This document shows positions 1 through 8,401 of a DNA stretch of 64,000 nucleotides, piece by piece. The stretch's first letter is position 1; each line of letters begins with the position of its first letter. The DNA comes from a virus, in IMG/VR virus record IMGVR_UViG_3300029893_000001, positions 248,001 through 312,000 of that record. One strand, written 5' to 3'. The translations under genes were made by a program, and so were the position numbers. The notes beneath the pieces were generated by a model. The model was given only the letters and a program-made list of their open reading frames with translations, was not told the DNA's origin and made no database searches.

Positions 1-225
1 GATAAAGGCGATCGATCTTCGATAGATTGCTTTATTGCGGTCTAGGTTGGAAGCTACTTCCGCCCCCAGAGCTATTACACCTAGTTGGATGTAATCATTT
101 TCTCTCAACAGCAAACGAACGCAATCATAGACAAGCAAAGACGCTCGACTGAACAGGGGAAACAATTCTTCTTGGGTAAGCGTATCCCCTGAGTTGACAG
201 TCTCGATCAACGTCCGCGCAGTCAT
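1..225 (-). CDS. Hypothetical protein, C-terminus beyond the window
   Basis: An open frame of 75 codons runs leftward off the window edge from an ATG at 225. The ATG overlaps the TGA of the upstream gene as TGATG, which suggests translational coupling. The visible part is mixed hydrophobic and acidic, starts MTARTLIETVNSG and looks helical. I recognise no motif. It is probably a small helical protein co-translated with the SWIM-zinc protein; its function is unknown and its end is not visible. Confidence 0.6.
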   Translation of the reverse strand, partial: MTARTLIETVNSGDTLTQEELFPLFSRASLLVYDCVRLLLRENDYIQLGVIALGAEVASNLDRNKAIYRRSIAFI

Positions 226-686
226 CAAGTTAGCTGCCTTAGGCGGTCGTTTATAGACACTCTGGGAGATTGCTGACGCAGTCGCTGCATCTCCGTTGAG
301 TTCGTTGCAAGCAGAGTCTCGGCTAATTTGAGCAAGTGCGGGCATAGTCCTGGTTTCTGGAACCCCCTGAGTTTTTCAGGGATGTCTTCCGGTCCGACTC
401 TCATGTCTGTGGCCCCCATAGTGTAGAGAGCAGGGGCACATCGTACCTTGAAGTACGCACAGGAACACGAAACTTTAGCGGACGCAGCCGGATCAATCTC
501 CTCAGAATAAATCCTGATCACGGACTTACGCGGATCCTTTCCCCCGGAAATTACCGCAAGGAATTGGATAAAGTCCCCCAAGTTATCAGACTCTTTACGG
601 GTTTTGAGGGCCTCAACCTTGTACTCCGTCTTAAAACGACGGCGGTCCGGCTGAGTAACGACCAAAAGCTGACTCAATGTAAGCAT
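225..686 (-). CDS. SWIM-like zinc-motif protein
   Basis: This 153-residue protein carries a SWIM-type zinc signature: CxC at residues 74-76 (SCSCAYF) and CxH at 115-117 (PGLCPHL), with a further Cys at 83. SWIM motifs bind zinc and usually contact DNA or protein. Similar short SCSC...PGLCxHL proteins occur in large phages, sometimes near virion genes, but I know of no assigned role. It overlaps both neighbours by a few bases (TAATG upstream, TGATG downstream), so it belongs to a coupled leftward operon. The zinc motif is seen directly; DNA binding is inference. Confidence 0.65.
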   Translation of the reverse strand: MLTLSQLLVVTQPDRRRFKTEYKVEALKTRKESDNLGDFIQFLAVISGGKDPRKSVIRIYSEEIDPAASAKVSCSCAYFKVRCAPALYTMGATDMRVGPEDIPEKLRGFQKPGLCPHLLKLAETLLATNSTEMQRLRQQSPRVSINDRLRQLT

Positions 687-925
687 TAGATCGAAAACAC
701 CTTGTTCAAAAGAGAAAGCACAGCCTGTAGCTTTCTAATCGCGAAGCGATTTCTCTGCGATTTCAACGCAAAGGAAATCTTCTCTACAGAAGTGTCATGA
801 ACCAAAAACGCCAAGATCTGAGCCAGGTAGAAAATGTCTTCGCCCTCATCAAGGCCGTAGTTTTCTTTCAGGTACTTCCGAATCTCCTGAGCTGAAGCTC
901 CGGTAATTCGATGAGACGTATTCAT
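686..925 (-). CDS. Small hypothetical protein
   Basis: A 79-residue protein with a good ribosome site (AAAGAGG) upstream of the ATG at 925. It is basic in its C-terminal half (SFALKSQRNRFAIRKLQAVL) and predicted helical. Its stop overlaps the start of the SWIM-zinc gene as TAATG, which supports it as a real operon member. Its 5' end overlaps the next upstream reading frame (849-1052) by 77 bases in another frame. No family recognised. Confidence 0.6.
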   Translation of the reverse strand: MNTSHRITGASAQEIRKYLKENYGLDEGEDIFYLAQILAFLVHDTSVEKISFALKSQRNRFAIRKLQAVLSLLNKVFSI

Positions 926-1052
926 TACTAAGCCTCTTTGCGACCATGCGCTCGTAACAAACCAAGAGATTTGAATAGTTAGAGTACGGATCCAAGCGGA
1001 ACGCCTGAGCCGCCTTCTGATACCTAAGGTGGATGTCCTCTTCCTTTGTCAT
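849..1052 (-). CDS. Small hypothetical protein, overlapping
   Basis: A 67-residue frame starting with an ATG at 1052, one base past the stop of the DUF2400 gene. It overlaps the following gene by 77 bases, an unusually long overlap. The first two thirds (MTKEEDIHLRYQKAAQAF...) read like a helical protein, and the last part is the region shared with the next gene. No clear Shine-Dalgarno precedes it, so translation would rely on coupling. It fills an otherwise empty stretch; its reality is uncertain. Confidence 0.45.
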   Translation of the reverse strand: MTKEEDIHLRYQKAAQAFRLDPYSNYSNLLVCYERMVAKRLSNEYVSSNYRSFSSGDSEVPERKLRP

Positions 1053-1053
1053 G

Positions 1054-1869
1054 TTACAGTTCGTCCCAGGCCCCCATGGAAAAGAGCAAGAAGTCGTACT
1101 TCAAAGGGTCACGTGAATCAAGCTGAAGTAGACTATGGGTGATATCTTCGGCGCATCTCCAGGTGCTACCAGATCTTGCCGTCAATCCCAGCTTAAAACT
1201 CACCCTGCGGACGTGTGTGTCGAGTGGAACAATTAGCTTGTCCAAAGATATACCAGACCACAACCCTAAGTCTACCTCGTCTTTCCTGAACATCCATCTC
1301 ATCAACATGTTCAAGCGCTTACACGCCCCTCCCGCGGCAGGGTTTGGCAACAAGTAGGCAAACCCTGCCGACCCTCCTGAAGGAGCGCCACACCCAGAGA
1401 AGTCGAGGGTACGCAGAGTCCTCACAAAAGAGGTAAGTTGTGTTTTGGTCAAAGAAGGGGCAGTAGGGCAGGCATCCGCAACCAACACGCTCTCCAAAGA
1501 ACCAAAAACTTGAAGTACATGCTGCACAGAAAAGAGCAAGCACCTCAAATCCTCTGGCTTGTTGAATCTATAGCAAAACCAGTCAAAGCTTCTCTTATAC
1601 CCGCCACTCATCACAAAGTCATAGGGAGAAGAACCCATCTCCTGAAGTATCTTAGACACCACAGGAATGAACACCTTCCTCTGCCCGTAAGCAAGCGATG
1701 AAGCAATCAGTGCGACGACCTCTGCATCGTGAGGAGAATGGGCATAAGGATAAACAAGTCCAACAGGGTCCTCCTTCTCAGCGTGAAGGCGGAGTGACGT
1801 CCCCAAAGAGGCGAGGCGCCCGTCGAGAAGATCTCGAAGGCGCCCCAATTGCGTCTGATTCAGCTTCAT
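1054..1869 (-). CDS. DUF2400 / TIGR02757 family protein (HhH-GPD-like)
   Basis: 271 residues with the hallmarks of the DUF2400/TIGR02757 family: a DPVGLVYPYAHS-like N-terminal segment, a VALIASSLAYGQ helix, CKRLNMLMRWMFRKD, the VDLGLW segment, LIVPLDTHVRRV and a C-terminal DPLKYDFLLFSMG. The family is distantly related to HhH-GPD DNA glycosylases, but its substrate is not established. The length matches bacterial members, so it looks intact. Its start overlaps the stop of nrdJ as ATGA, placing it in a DNA-precursor operon. A role in repair or base removal is an inference from the fold. Family assignment is quite secure; biochemical function is not. Confidence 0.85.
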   Translation of the reverse strand: MKLNQTQLGRLRDLLDGRLASLGTSLRLHAEKEDPVGLVYPYAHSPHDAEVVALIASSLAYGQRKVFIPVVSKILQEMGSSPYDFVMSGGYKRSFDWFCYRFNKPEDLRCLLFSVQHVLQVFGSLESVLVADACPTAPSLTKTQLTSFVRTLRTLDFSGCGAPSGGSAGFAYLLPNPAAGGACKRLNMLMRWMFRKDEVDLGLWSGISLDKLIVPLDTHVRRVSFKLGLTARSGSTWRCAEDITHSLLQLDSRDPLKYDFLLFSMGAWDEL

Positions 1870-3836
1870 GAAGCCATACGAGCAGGCGAAACTAGGTCAA
1901 CTACCTCGCAGGTTCCGCCGGCACAAGCCAGGGTCTGAGACCCTGATGTATTGTCGTTGGTCTCGTAGTCTTGGAGCGCCGCCCAATCCACTGTTTTTGG
2001 CAGCTCAGAAACCAACTTACTGTATGTGTCCTCTGAGATCTCCTCATAAGGAGCCTGCTGGTACACGTGGTCCGTATGTGGCAAGAAAGAGATGCCAGAA
2101 ACGGAATCTAAGTTGTTCCATATCCATGCCCCAACCTCTAAGAATTCCGAATCTCTGTAGTAGACCGTGATAGACGGCTTATGCTCGCACCAATGGTCTT
2201 GATAGACCTTCCACAGTGCCAATTGCTGCATTGCGCCAACTTCGGTAGTTGTCTTCGCAGTCACAGGCGCCTTTATCGGGAAAGAGAATACCAAAACCTT
2301 CGGATTCATTACGTCATCTTCGCAAGGAAAGCCCCACATGTGCATCATCTCAGCCAAGGGATCCTTCTTGTCACAACGAACACGACGAATGTAGTACTTA
2401 CTAAAGCGAGGGTGAATACCACTAGCCGAATCAACGAGTTGACTTACCGTTCCTGACGGTTTCACGCAAGTAATGGCAGCACTTTGGGGAATCCCAAGTC
2501 GCTCAGACCACTCCTTATTTACTGTGATTGCAGTCTCCCGCATTTGAGTAAGCCACTCCACGATCTCACTGGAATTCGGATTTCCCAGAACAGGGTGGTC
2601 AAGAATCCCGGTTAAAGAAACGCCCAAAAGACGTTCGTCTTCTGTGTTCCTCTTCCAGATAGGACGGAGATATCTGAAGTCCGTAAGAGTAGACTGCAGA
2701 GTCCCCATGATGGTCGCGGCTTCCACTTTACGACAGACGTCCGCCAGTGTGTCAGAAGCACGAATTACAACCTCAGAGAGGTTACAAAACTGGTAAGGAC
2801 GCAGGATAATCTCAGAACAAGGATTCGTCCCAAACTCATGATTCGGGTCCCTACGCCCGTTCTTCTGGGCTTGCTTCTTACTCGCTGCACGGCTGAAAAT
2901 CCCCCGCTCTCCTGACTTAGATTCGTACAACGAGTTCCACTCTTTCAGGAAAACTTCAAATTCTGGTCTCTCAGTATAGGCAGCAGAGTTGTTTGCCAGT
3001 TGACGATGAGGATGTTCAGTCCACCATTGACCGCTCTTGGCTAACCGCATACGATCGTCGCTAACGTTTGAGAGGCTGATAAGAGCACTTCTACGAACAC
3101 CACCCACTACGACGATATCTGCGATCTTGCAGACAAGGTCGTGGCACTCCAGCGAAGTGAGCTTTCGACCGGCTGCTTTTTTGAACAAGGCTACCGTGAA
3201 CTTGAAAAGGCTGTCGAGGGGTTCTGGCCCCGAAGCACGACCCCCAAACGTCTTCAATCTCGCACCCGCAGGACGGACTCTACTCAGGTCCCACTTTGGA
3301 ACCATGCCATTGTAGAGAAGGCTGATGAGCTGACGGAGAGACGATGCCCAGCCGATCTTCGAGTCAGAAACTACGATAGGAGTATCTACATCGTGAAACT
3401 GATCGGCGACTTCAGGGAGCTTGCTTACATACTGACGCTCTACGCTAAATCCGACTCCCGTGCCACACATCAAGATGTACATCAGCTCATCAAAGGCCCT
3501 CATGTGATCAATAGGCAGATAAGAACAATTGTATCCAGCTACGTTGTCTCTCTCCAGCGCCTTCCCTGCCGTCATCAAAGCCCGCATCGAAGGCATCGAT
3601 CTCAACGAGAGGATGCAGGACGCTAAGAATTCCCATTCCTCATCTGATACCTTGGCTGAGATGTGGGACTTGAAAAACTCGATGTATCTTGAAACCGTCT
3701 CTTCCCATGTCTCTCGGCGGCCCTCCTCATCTAACCATCGTGAATATCGCGATAAGTGAATGAATTGTGAATAAAGCGGCGTCGATGTGTTCTCGACAAA
3801 AGCAGGATGTGTCTGGAAGTTCGAGTTGCCGGACAT
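1866..3836 (-). CDS. nrdJ: Ribonucleotide reductase, adenosylcobalamin-dependent (class II)
   Basis: A 656-residue class II reductase that makes deoxyribonucleotides using adenosylcobalamin. Visible landmarks are a YNCSYL active-site cysteine near residue 117, NPCSEI near 338-343 with the radical cysteine, FCNLSEV just after it with the second redox cysteine, CVKPSGTVSQLV and SGIHPR in the phosphate-binding region, and a C-terminal CAGGTC thiol pair for re-reduction by thioredoxin. Layout and length resemble the monomeric Lactobacillus-type enzyme. I chose the start at 3836 because GAGGAG lies just upstream; an upstream in-frame ATG would add MGLLLLLSIAI without support. Independence from oxygen and iron may suit varied host conditions. 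Confidence 0.95.
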   Translation of the reverse strand: MSGNSNFQTHPAFVENTSTPLYSQFIHLSRYSRWLDEEGRRETWEETVSRYIEFFKSHISAKVSDEEWEFLASCILSLRSMPSMRALMTAGKALERDNVAGYNCSYLPIDHMRAFDELMYILMCGTGVGFSVERQYVSKLPEVADQFHDVDTPIVVSDSKIGWASSLRQLISLLYNGMVPKWDLSRVRPAGARLKTFGGRASGPEPLDSLFKFTVALFKKAAGRKLTSLECHDLVCKIADIVVVGGVRRSALISLSNVSDDRMRLAKSGQWWTEHPHRQLANNSAAYTERPEFEVFLKEWNSLYESKSGERGIFSRAASKKQAQKNGRRDPNHEFGTNPCSEIILRPYQFCNLSEVVIRASDTLADVCRKVEAATIMGTLQSTLTDFRYLRPIWKRNTEDERLLGVSLTGILDHPVLGNPNSSEIVEWLTQMRETAITVNKEWSERLGIPQSAAITCVKPSGTVSQLVDSASGIHPRFSKYYIRRVRCDKKDPLAEMMHMWGFPCEDDVMNPKVLVFSFPIKAPVTAKTTTEVGAMQQLALWKVYQDHWCEHKPSITVYYRDSEFLEVGAWIWNNLDSVSGISFLPHTDHVYQQAPYEEISEDTYSKLVSELPKTVDWAALQDYETNDNTSGSQTLACAGGTCEVVDLVSPARMAS

Positions 3837-3859
3837 GTTCTCCTCTTCAATGGCAATAG

Positions 3860-3894
3860 AAAGCAAAAGCAACAATCCCACAGGTGGATGTTGC
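3860..3894 (-). terminator. Possible terminator or attenuator ahead of nrdJ
   Basis: Read leftward, a hairpin (GCAACATCC, loop ACCTGT, GGGATTGTTGC, one bulge) spans 3894-3869 and is followed by TTTTGCTTT. It lies 25-60 bases before the nrdJ start codon and after the stop of the 3985-4443 gene. It could end transcription from upstream or attenuate nrdJ. The T-run is interrupted, so strength is uncertain. The rest of the 148-base gap shows no AdoCbl riboswitch signature. Confidence 0.4.
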
Positions 3895-3984
3895 TCTCAG
3901 AGTGCTCGTTTAGGTTGGTGGTACGAGCTGGTGCTGAAGTTTAGATAAGGCTCCAGAGCAATGGTCTAAAGCTCCGCACCGTGT

Positions 3985-4443
3985 CTACTTTCTAAGCCAA
4001 AAGTCCAAAGAAACTAGGTAGGCATCGAGGTGTGAGTTTACCTTATCAAGAGCACGATCGATACCTTGTTCGTCACATACGCTCGTTAGAATTGGAACGA
4101 GGTCAGACTGAGCGGTGGACCACATTTTCGGGTCAGTCTTGAACGCGTGAGCTAGCTTCAAGTAGCCATCAGAAACAACGAGAAGAGCCGTTGCCTTGTC
4201 AGCATACGTCATGTTGGCACCTAACGATGATGTCAACAAGGCCTTCATCTTCATAGCCAAGGAACGAAGTGCTATGGCTCTCGATCGGGTGTAATCGAAA
4301 TGCTCAGTGGTGGAGAGTTTCTCGGCTAACGCATGCTGTATCTTGGATAAGATCGTCAACGATTTCGAACCACGAGGCCCCTCCTCCAAAAGAAGGATCT
4401 CTAATTCGTTCGCTACGTCTGCTGCGTGCTCCTCACGAGACAT
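3985..4443 (-). CDS. Hypothetical helical protein
   Basis: 152 residues, almost entirely predicted helix (for example ANELEILLLEEG, IALRSLAMKMKALL), with no Cys clusters or membrane segments. It starts within the last 11 bases of the Cas4-like nuclease gene, so the two are probably co-translated. A helper of the nuclease or primase would fit the position, but nothing in the sequence shows it. No family recognised. Confidence 0.7.
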   Translation of the reverse strand: MSREEHAADVANELEILLLEEGPRGSKSLTILSKIQHALAEKLSTTEHFDYTRSRAIALRSLAMKMKALLTSSLGANMTYADKATALLVVSDGYLKLAHAFKTDPKMWSTAQSDLVPILTSVCDEQGIDRALDKVNSHLDAYLVSLDFWLRK

Positions 4444-5254
4444 GACGGACCAAGCTTTCAGCGGGGATCAACATCCCCTCTAGAGAAGGGGAGAAGCATA
4501 TCCCCGCGTACGGGCATCCTCGCCACTTCCCATCCGAGGGCTTCTCACATACGGGGGGAGGAAGCACCCCATTTACCAAGTCTCGTTTCGCTTTTCGATA
4601 GAGCCGAAGAGTATCCTCGTAAGCGGTCTCCAGGGGACGACGCACAAAAACTCGAAAGTCATTAGGATTGTCGCGACTGAAGTAGACAAAGATCAATTTG
4701 TCGAGGTGCCAGTCGTTTTCTGCGTTTAACGCGTGAAGGTAACACGATGCTTGAAGCATGTGGTGCTCATACGGATCCTTCAAGGATCCCAAGTTCTTGC
4801 TACCAGTGGTTTTGAACTCGGCCACGCCGTTGTAGGAGACAGAGACGCCATCCACATGCATACCAAGTTCAGATTTTGGAGCCAGTTCTTCATACTTCTG
4901 TGGCAGCCCACAGACCGTACAATTTGCAGAGCCCTCTCGGTCATGTTCCGTCACCCCACAGCAGGTCCATGCGCCGTACAAGAAGTTTGAAATACCCAAG
5001 AAACGCTGAACCACCTCGTGAACAGCAGACCCTATACGAACATAAAAGTGGAAGTTGTAGTCTTCTCCACGGTACGCCCTATCGTCCTTAGGGATTCTAT
5101 GATGAATCACGTACTCCCGAGGACAAAACGGTAAACGAGACGAACGAAACTGAAAGCTATAGGGGAGAAGGATCTCTGACTCAAACGACTTCTTCAAGTC
5201 AGCAGCAATCCTGTCCTCTAATTCTTTCCTCGAAACACGCGATCCTTTAACCAT
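4433..5254 (-). CDS. PD-(D/E)XK nuclease, Cas4/RecB-like with Fe-S cysteines
   Basis: A 273-residue RecB/Cas4-type nuclease. The core motifs are H79 (SAVHEVV), D135 in MHVDGV, E146-x-K148 in AEFKTT and Q168 in LQASCYLHAL. One Cys at 44 and three near the end (236, 247, 253: CPYAGIC) match the 4Fe-4S layout of Cas4 and AddB. An extra CC(98-99)...CTVC(112-115) insertion looks like a small zinc site. Such enzymes resect DNA ends, and in phages they support recombination-dependent replication. The gene overlaps the primase gene by 37 bases and the downstream gene by 11. No cas1 or CRISPR array is present, so a replication or repair role is more likely than spacer acquisition. Confidence 0.88.
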   Translation of the reverse strand: MVKGSRVSRKELEDRIAADLKKSFESEILLPYSFQFRSSRLPFCPREYVIHHRIPKDDRAYRGEDYNFHFYVRIGSAVHEVVQRFLGISNFLYGAWTCCGVTEHDREGSANCTVCGLPQKYEELAPKSELGMHVDGVSVSYNGVAEFKTTGSKNLGSLKDPYEHHMLQASCYLHALNAENDWHLDKLIFVYFSRDNPNDFRVFVRRPLETAYEDTLRLYRKAKRDLVNGVLPPPVCEKPSDGKWRGCPYAGICFSPSLEGMLIPAESLVRHVS

Positions 5255-6201
5255 GCAAGTTGGCCCTCGTCGAGGGAGCCAGGATCATCGTCACCCTCGA
5301 TCCTGAGCACCTTGGTGAAGTCGAATTTTGCTTCGAGCGTGGGCTTGATTTCTCTTTCAGCCGAACGCCCGGCCGCGTCTGGGTCCATCAGAAGATAGGC
5401 TCGTTTGAAGTTCAACGATAGGAGCAAGTCTAGCTTTTCCTCACTCCAGTTGTTTGAGCCTAAGATACAAAGAGCCGGAATGCCTGCCTGGAGCAGATTG
5501 AGAGCGTCAACTTCGCCTTCCACCAGCACAATAGGCTCGTCCCCTTTGTGATACTTGCGTACGTAGTCGAACGGAAACAAGATTTTCTTTGCGTCACAAC
5601 CAGGCTTTCGGAAGTACTTCTGAAAGTCTTTCTTGTCTAGTCGGCGACCAACCCAGCCAACCAACCGGTCATACTGATAGTATGGCCAGAACGCCCGATC
5701 AACAACGAAGGAGTGACCGGTTCTACGACTTTTTAGCTCCTGTTTCCAGAGGTAAGTCGGGATTCTCCGCAAGAATTTCCTCGTCAATCCTCGCCACACA
5801 GGCTGGTCCCAAGGCGACAAAGCCAAGTCCGGAGGCAGCTTATCGTCCTCCTCGTCATCAAATACAAAAAACGAAGTGAGATCTTCAGCGAGCCTCTCGA
5901 AGACGTTAGTATCCGCAACACGATCGGTGTAGGTATCGGCATAAATCGTCGAGTTGAATTCAGCCAAGCCCATTGCCTTGGCGAGTTTGTTCCAACTGCC
6001 GGACCAGTCACAAACCCAGCAATGGGCCTTACGACCGTCTTTAGTCACCTCAAGGTGGAAGCCCTCGTCATACCCCTTTTCGTGAGGAAATGGGCAGTTC
6101 AATTTGAAGTTGTTCTGACCAGACGGTTTGAATTCCACGCCGGATCGAATGAACTCCGACGTTATATGACTCTCTGCTTCGATCGGGTGCGGCCAGGGCA
6201 T
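5218..6201 (-). CDS. DnaG-like DNA primase
   Basis: A 327-residue primase. The zinc domain has C36, H40, C61 and C64 (CPFPH...CWVC). The TOPRIM part contains VLVEGEVDAL with the catalytic Glu near residue 226 and MDPDAAGRS with the metal-binding DxD near 270. It makes RNA primers for lagging-strand synthesis. It is shorter than bacterial DnaG and lacks a helicase-binding tail or fused helicase. I placed the start at 6201, five bases after the preceding stop; an upstream ATG at 6237 would overlap that gene and add MRTFCLLLHDES. The zinc spacing with His in the second position is normal for phage primases. Confidence 0.9.
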   Translation of the reverse strand: MPWPHPIEAESHITSEFIRSGVEFKPSGQNNFKLNCPFPHEKGYDEGFHLEVTKDGRKAHCWVCDWSGSWNKLAKAMGLAEFNSTIYADTYTDRVADTNVFERLAEDLTSFFVFDDEEDDKLPPDLALSPWDQPVWRGLTRKFLRRIPTYLWKQELKSRRTGHSFVVDRAFWPYYQYDRLVGWVGRRLDKKDFQKYFRKPGCDAKKILFPFDYVRKYHKGDEPIVLVEGEVDALNLLQAGIPALCILGSNNWSEEKLDLLLSLNFKRAYLLMDPDAAGRSAEREIKPTLEAKFDFTKVLRIEGDDDPGSLDEGQLAWLKDRVFRGKN

Positions 6202-6205
6202 ACTC

Positions 6206-6514
6206 TCATCGTGCAGGAGGAGACAAAAGGTTCTCAACGCGAGAGAGAACGGAGTCCCATTCAGGCCCGGCCGTCTTACCTGCTCTCGCGAGAGCTACAA
6301 TGTCGGCCAAAACAGCCATGTGCTCATGAGGAGTAACAAGAAGTTGTACCAACGTCAGCTCATCCAACGGACCGGATGATGGCACGTACTCTTTCAGAAT
6401 CTCCATATCAAGGAGAAGGATGCCCCCCGACGTAGTGTAGTACTCAATTTTCGTGTGCTTCTCATCACCTTCCGTGCGGACAACGGAGACGAGAGGTACT
6501 CTAAGTTCTTGCAT
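6206..6514 (-). CDS. Hypothetical protein
   Basis: A 102-residue acidic protein, MQELRVPLVSVVRTEGDE at the start, with a beta-rich N-terminal half and helical C-terminal half. It ends five bases before the primase start and begins shortly after the 6531-7430 gene, so it opens the replication operon or closes the tail cluster. No motif recognised and only a weak ribosome site is visible. Confidence 0.65.
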   Translation of the reverse strand: MQELRVPLVSVVRTEGDEKHTKIEYYTTSGGILLLDMEILKEYVPSSGPLDELTLVQLLVTPHEHMAVLADIVALARAGKTAGPEWDSVLSRVENLLSPPAR

Positions 6515-6530
6515 GGCCCCATTTTACAGG

Positions 6531-7430
6531 TTAGCCCCCGTCTCCCTGTCCAGGAATGGGCACACCTGTTGTTCCTAACGATCTAGGTCCACGATTCGGA
6601 GTAGCCCCACCCGTTTCCGCGAGTTCCGAAATAAGTGAGTTGAATGCTTCGTCTTCAGAGGGCTCCGGAGCAAGAGCGCTACGCCAAGATGCAATTAGTT
6701 GCTGAGCGTTCCAAAACGGAGGCTCCGTGGAACGAACTTTAAAAGTAGCGGACCACGTTAGGTTGGCTGGATTTTGTGCGTCTTCTTGGAACTGAAGGCC
6801 TTCTGGGTTAAAGAATCCTCGCATGAAAATTTCTGGATACACGAGGCTATGGTATGCGATGAAGACAAAATTAGGCCTCCCATCGCTCAGGATTTTAGGC
6901 TGATTTAGCACCTCAAAGAAGTCATAGAAATCCAGCAATCCCGGCGGAAGACTAACTGCTTCGCCCCCACCGCCTTGCGAAATACGTACAGGCATGATGT
7001 TTCCTGCCTGGAAGTTAAAAGTAACAGTAGGCTCGTCGAAAAACGTCTGACGAGAACCATTTCTCCAGGTGTGGAGAATAGTACCGGACCTCGTCTGCTG
7101 CTGCGCAGCACGCATAGGGAAGGACCACTGGGTATTCGAGGGGCCGGACCAAAAAACGATGTACCTGTCTTGGGATGCGAGGTTCTCGGTTGTAATCACC
7201 ATGGGTGTTCCAAACCGATATGGCCCTCTTGTATCGCCAAACCCAGACTCAAAGGATCCATACGTTTCTGGAGCCCTGCGCAAAAGCTCGCTAACAATCC
7301 GTTCCTCGTTTCTAACAAAGGCACGAACAGCATCAAACGCCCCACCCAGGACCTGGGTGGCTTCGGATCCAGCAGAGGAAGAGCCATAAAGCTCCTCCTC
7401 TGTGAACGTCATGTCTGCAGCACCGGGCAC
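6531..7430 (-). CDS. Hypothetical probable virion (tail) protein
   Basis: 299 residues, rich in aromatic beta-strand segments (SFPMRAAQQQ, TVTFNFQAGNIMPVRI, NFVFIAYHSLVYPEIF) with a disordered Gly/Pro-rich tail ending PIPGQGDGG. It starts at a GTG at 7430 with GAGGT six bases upstream; an ATG at 7412 is the alternative. The style and the position next to tail-type genes suggest a baseplate or tail component. I recognise no named family. Confidence 0.7.
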   Translation of the reverse strand: MPGAADMTFTEEELYGSSSAGSEATQVLGGAFDAVRAFVRNEERIVSELLRRAPETYGSFESGFGDTRGPYRFGTPMVITTENLASQDRYIVFWSGPSNTQWSFPMRAAQQQTRSGTILHTWRNGSRQTFFDEPTVTFNFQAGNIMPVRISQGGGGEAVSLPPGLLDFYDFFEVLNQPKILSDGRPNFVFIAYHSLVYPEIFMRGFFNPEGLQFQEDAQNPANLTWSATFKVRSTEPPFWNAQQLIASWRSALAPEPSEDEAFNSLISELAETGGATPNRGPRSLGTTGVPIPGQGDGG

Positions 7431-7447
7431 AGATCACCTCAAAGGTC

Positions 7448-7494
7448 AAAAGAAAAGGCCCACTGGTACATAGTACCACTGGGCCTTTTCTTTT
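7448..7494. terminator. Bidirectional rho-independent terminator
   Basis: A long hairpin, AAAGAAAAGGCCCA-C-TGGTAC, loop ATA, then GTACCA-C-TGGGCCTTTTCTTT, has one C-C mismatch and A- and T-tracts on the two sides. It lies between two leftward genes and should stop transcripts of the 7507-8220 gene; the symmetry would work in both directions. Confidence 0.85.
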
Positions 7495-7506
7495 CAGGGC
7501 CAAACG

Positions 7507-8220
7507 TCAGTCCTCTAAGTCAGAGTCCTCGATGGGATTCCCGTCCAACTCAGCGTAACGCTCTTTCGCGTACTTCTGTACGATCCCCTGTGTGTGATCG
7601 ATGATGTAGGAGAGGTCATCGAGCGTCAAATCCATGCTCATCAACTCGCTCTTGACCTGACGAGACTTCATATCACGATTGATGAGAGACTCAACTAAGG
7701 TCTGCACCCTCAACTGTACGTCAGGATAGTCCGTTACAGCCTCTTCGTCTTCGATGTTCTCATAGTCGATGGCCTTCTCCTGGCCGTTCGGTAGAAGAAG
7801 CGCATCGCTCGGAGCAGAACCGATCTCGTCCTCATCGTCATCCTTCTGCCCACGAAGCTTACGCACGGCAGCCGAACCAGCTCCGATGCGATCGTAAGCA
7901 TCCTGCAGAGCCTGTCGGACGCCATCGCGTGACAACTCCTTTTCCGCCTGGTCTTTCGAAACCAAAGAGAGGATTCCTCGATCCAGGAGAGTCCGAAGGT
8001 CTCTAGAATTCCGGATCATCGCTGGTGTTGCCTTATTCGAAAGGCAAATAGGATACTTGGTATTGGGAATGGCTTCTCTATGAGTTCGGGTGCCGTCATT
8101 CAACGTAACGACCACAATACCACGCTTCTTGGAAGAATTCCGGACGTAAATGGGTTCCTTATTGTCCAGAAGCTCATCCAGATAAACGAATGCGCTGCGT
8201 TCAAGACCTGTAGTACTCAT
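7507..8220 (-). CDS. Hypothetical protein of the virion cluster
   Basis: 237 residues. The N-terminal 80 residues (RSAFVYLDELLDNKEPIYVR..., VVVTLNDGT, IPNTKYPICL) form a beta-rich part recalling conserved proteins of phage structural clusters. A charged linker (KDDDEDEIG) and a helical acidic C-terminus ending EDSDLED follow. A terminator lies directly after it. Role unknown; a virion or assembly protein is inferred only from context. Confidence 0.65.
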   Translation of the reverse strand: MSTTGLERSAFVYLDELLDNKEPIYVRNSSKKRGIVVVTLNDGTRTHREAIPNTKYPICLSNKATPAMIRNSRDLRTLLDRGILSLVSKDQAEKELSRDGVRQALQDAYDRIGAGSAAVRKLRGQKDDDEDEIGSAPSDALLLPNGQEKAIDYENIEDEEAVTDYPDVQLRVQTLVESLINRDMKSRQVKSELMSMDLTLDDLSYIIDHTQGIVQKYAKERYAELDGNPIEDSDLED

Positions 8221-8390
8221 GCGGACCTCTTGTTAGGCTCATTGTTGTTTTGGGGTTCAGTCTGCTCAACTGACTCTAACGAGTCATGGGGGTGGAGGTC
8301 CCCCGTCGAGGCCCGACGCCTCTTAAGTCTTTCTTCCAAGTCAACAGTGTCGTTAGCTTGGACAACATCACCATATCGAACGGTAGCCAT
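8217..8390 (-). CDS. Small hypothetical protein
   Basis: 57 residues, MATVRYGDVVQAND at the start, then charged and Asn-rich. The ATG at 8390 has AAAGG about nine bases upstream; a GTG at 8399 would add three residues. The stop overlaps the next start by four bases. It looks like a disordered linker or regulator and I recognise no family. Confidence 0.6.
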   Translation of the reverse strand: MATVRYGDVVQANDTVDLEERLKRRRASTGDLHPHDSLESVEQTEPQNNNEPNKRSA

Positions 8391-8401
8391 CTTGCACACC
8401 T

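Noticed and set aside
3837-3984. Adenosylcobalamin riboswitch before nrdJ
   Set aside because: No B12-box (GCCACTG type) or receptor-core sequence is visible; only a simple hairpin with an interrupted T-run is present.
4433-5254. Remnant of a CRISPR-Cas adaptation module
   Set aside because: No cas1, cas2 or repeat array; overlap with primase places the nuclease in replication or recombination.
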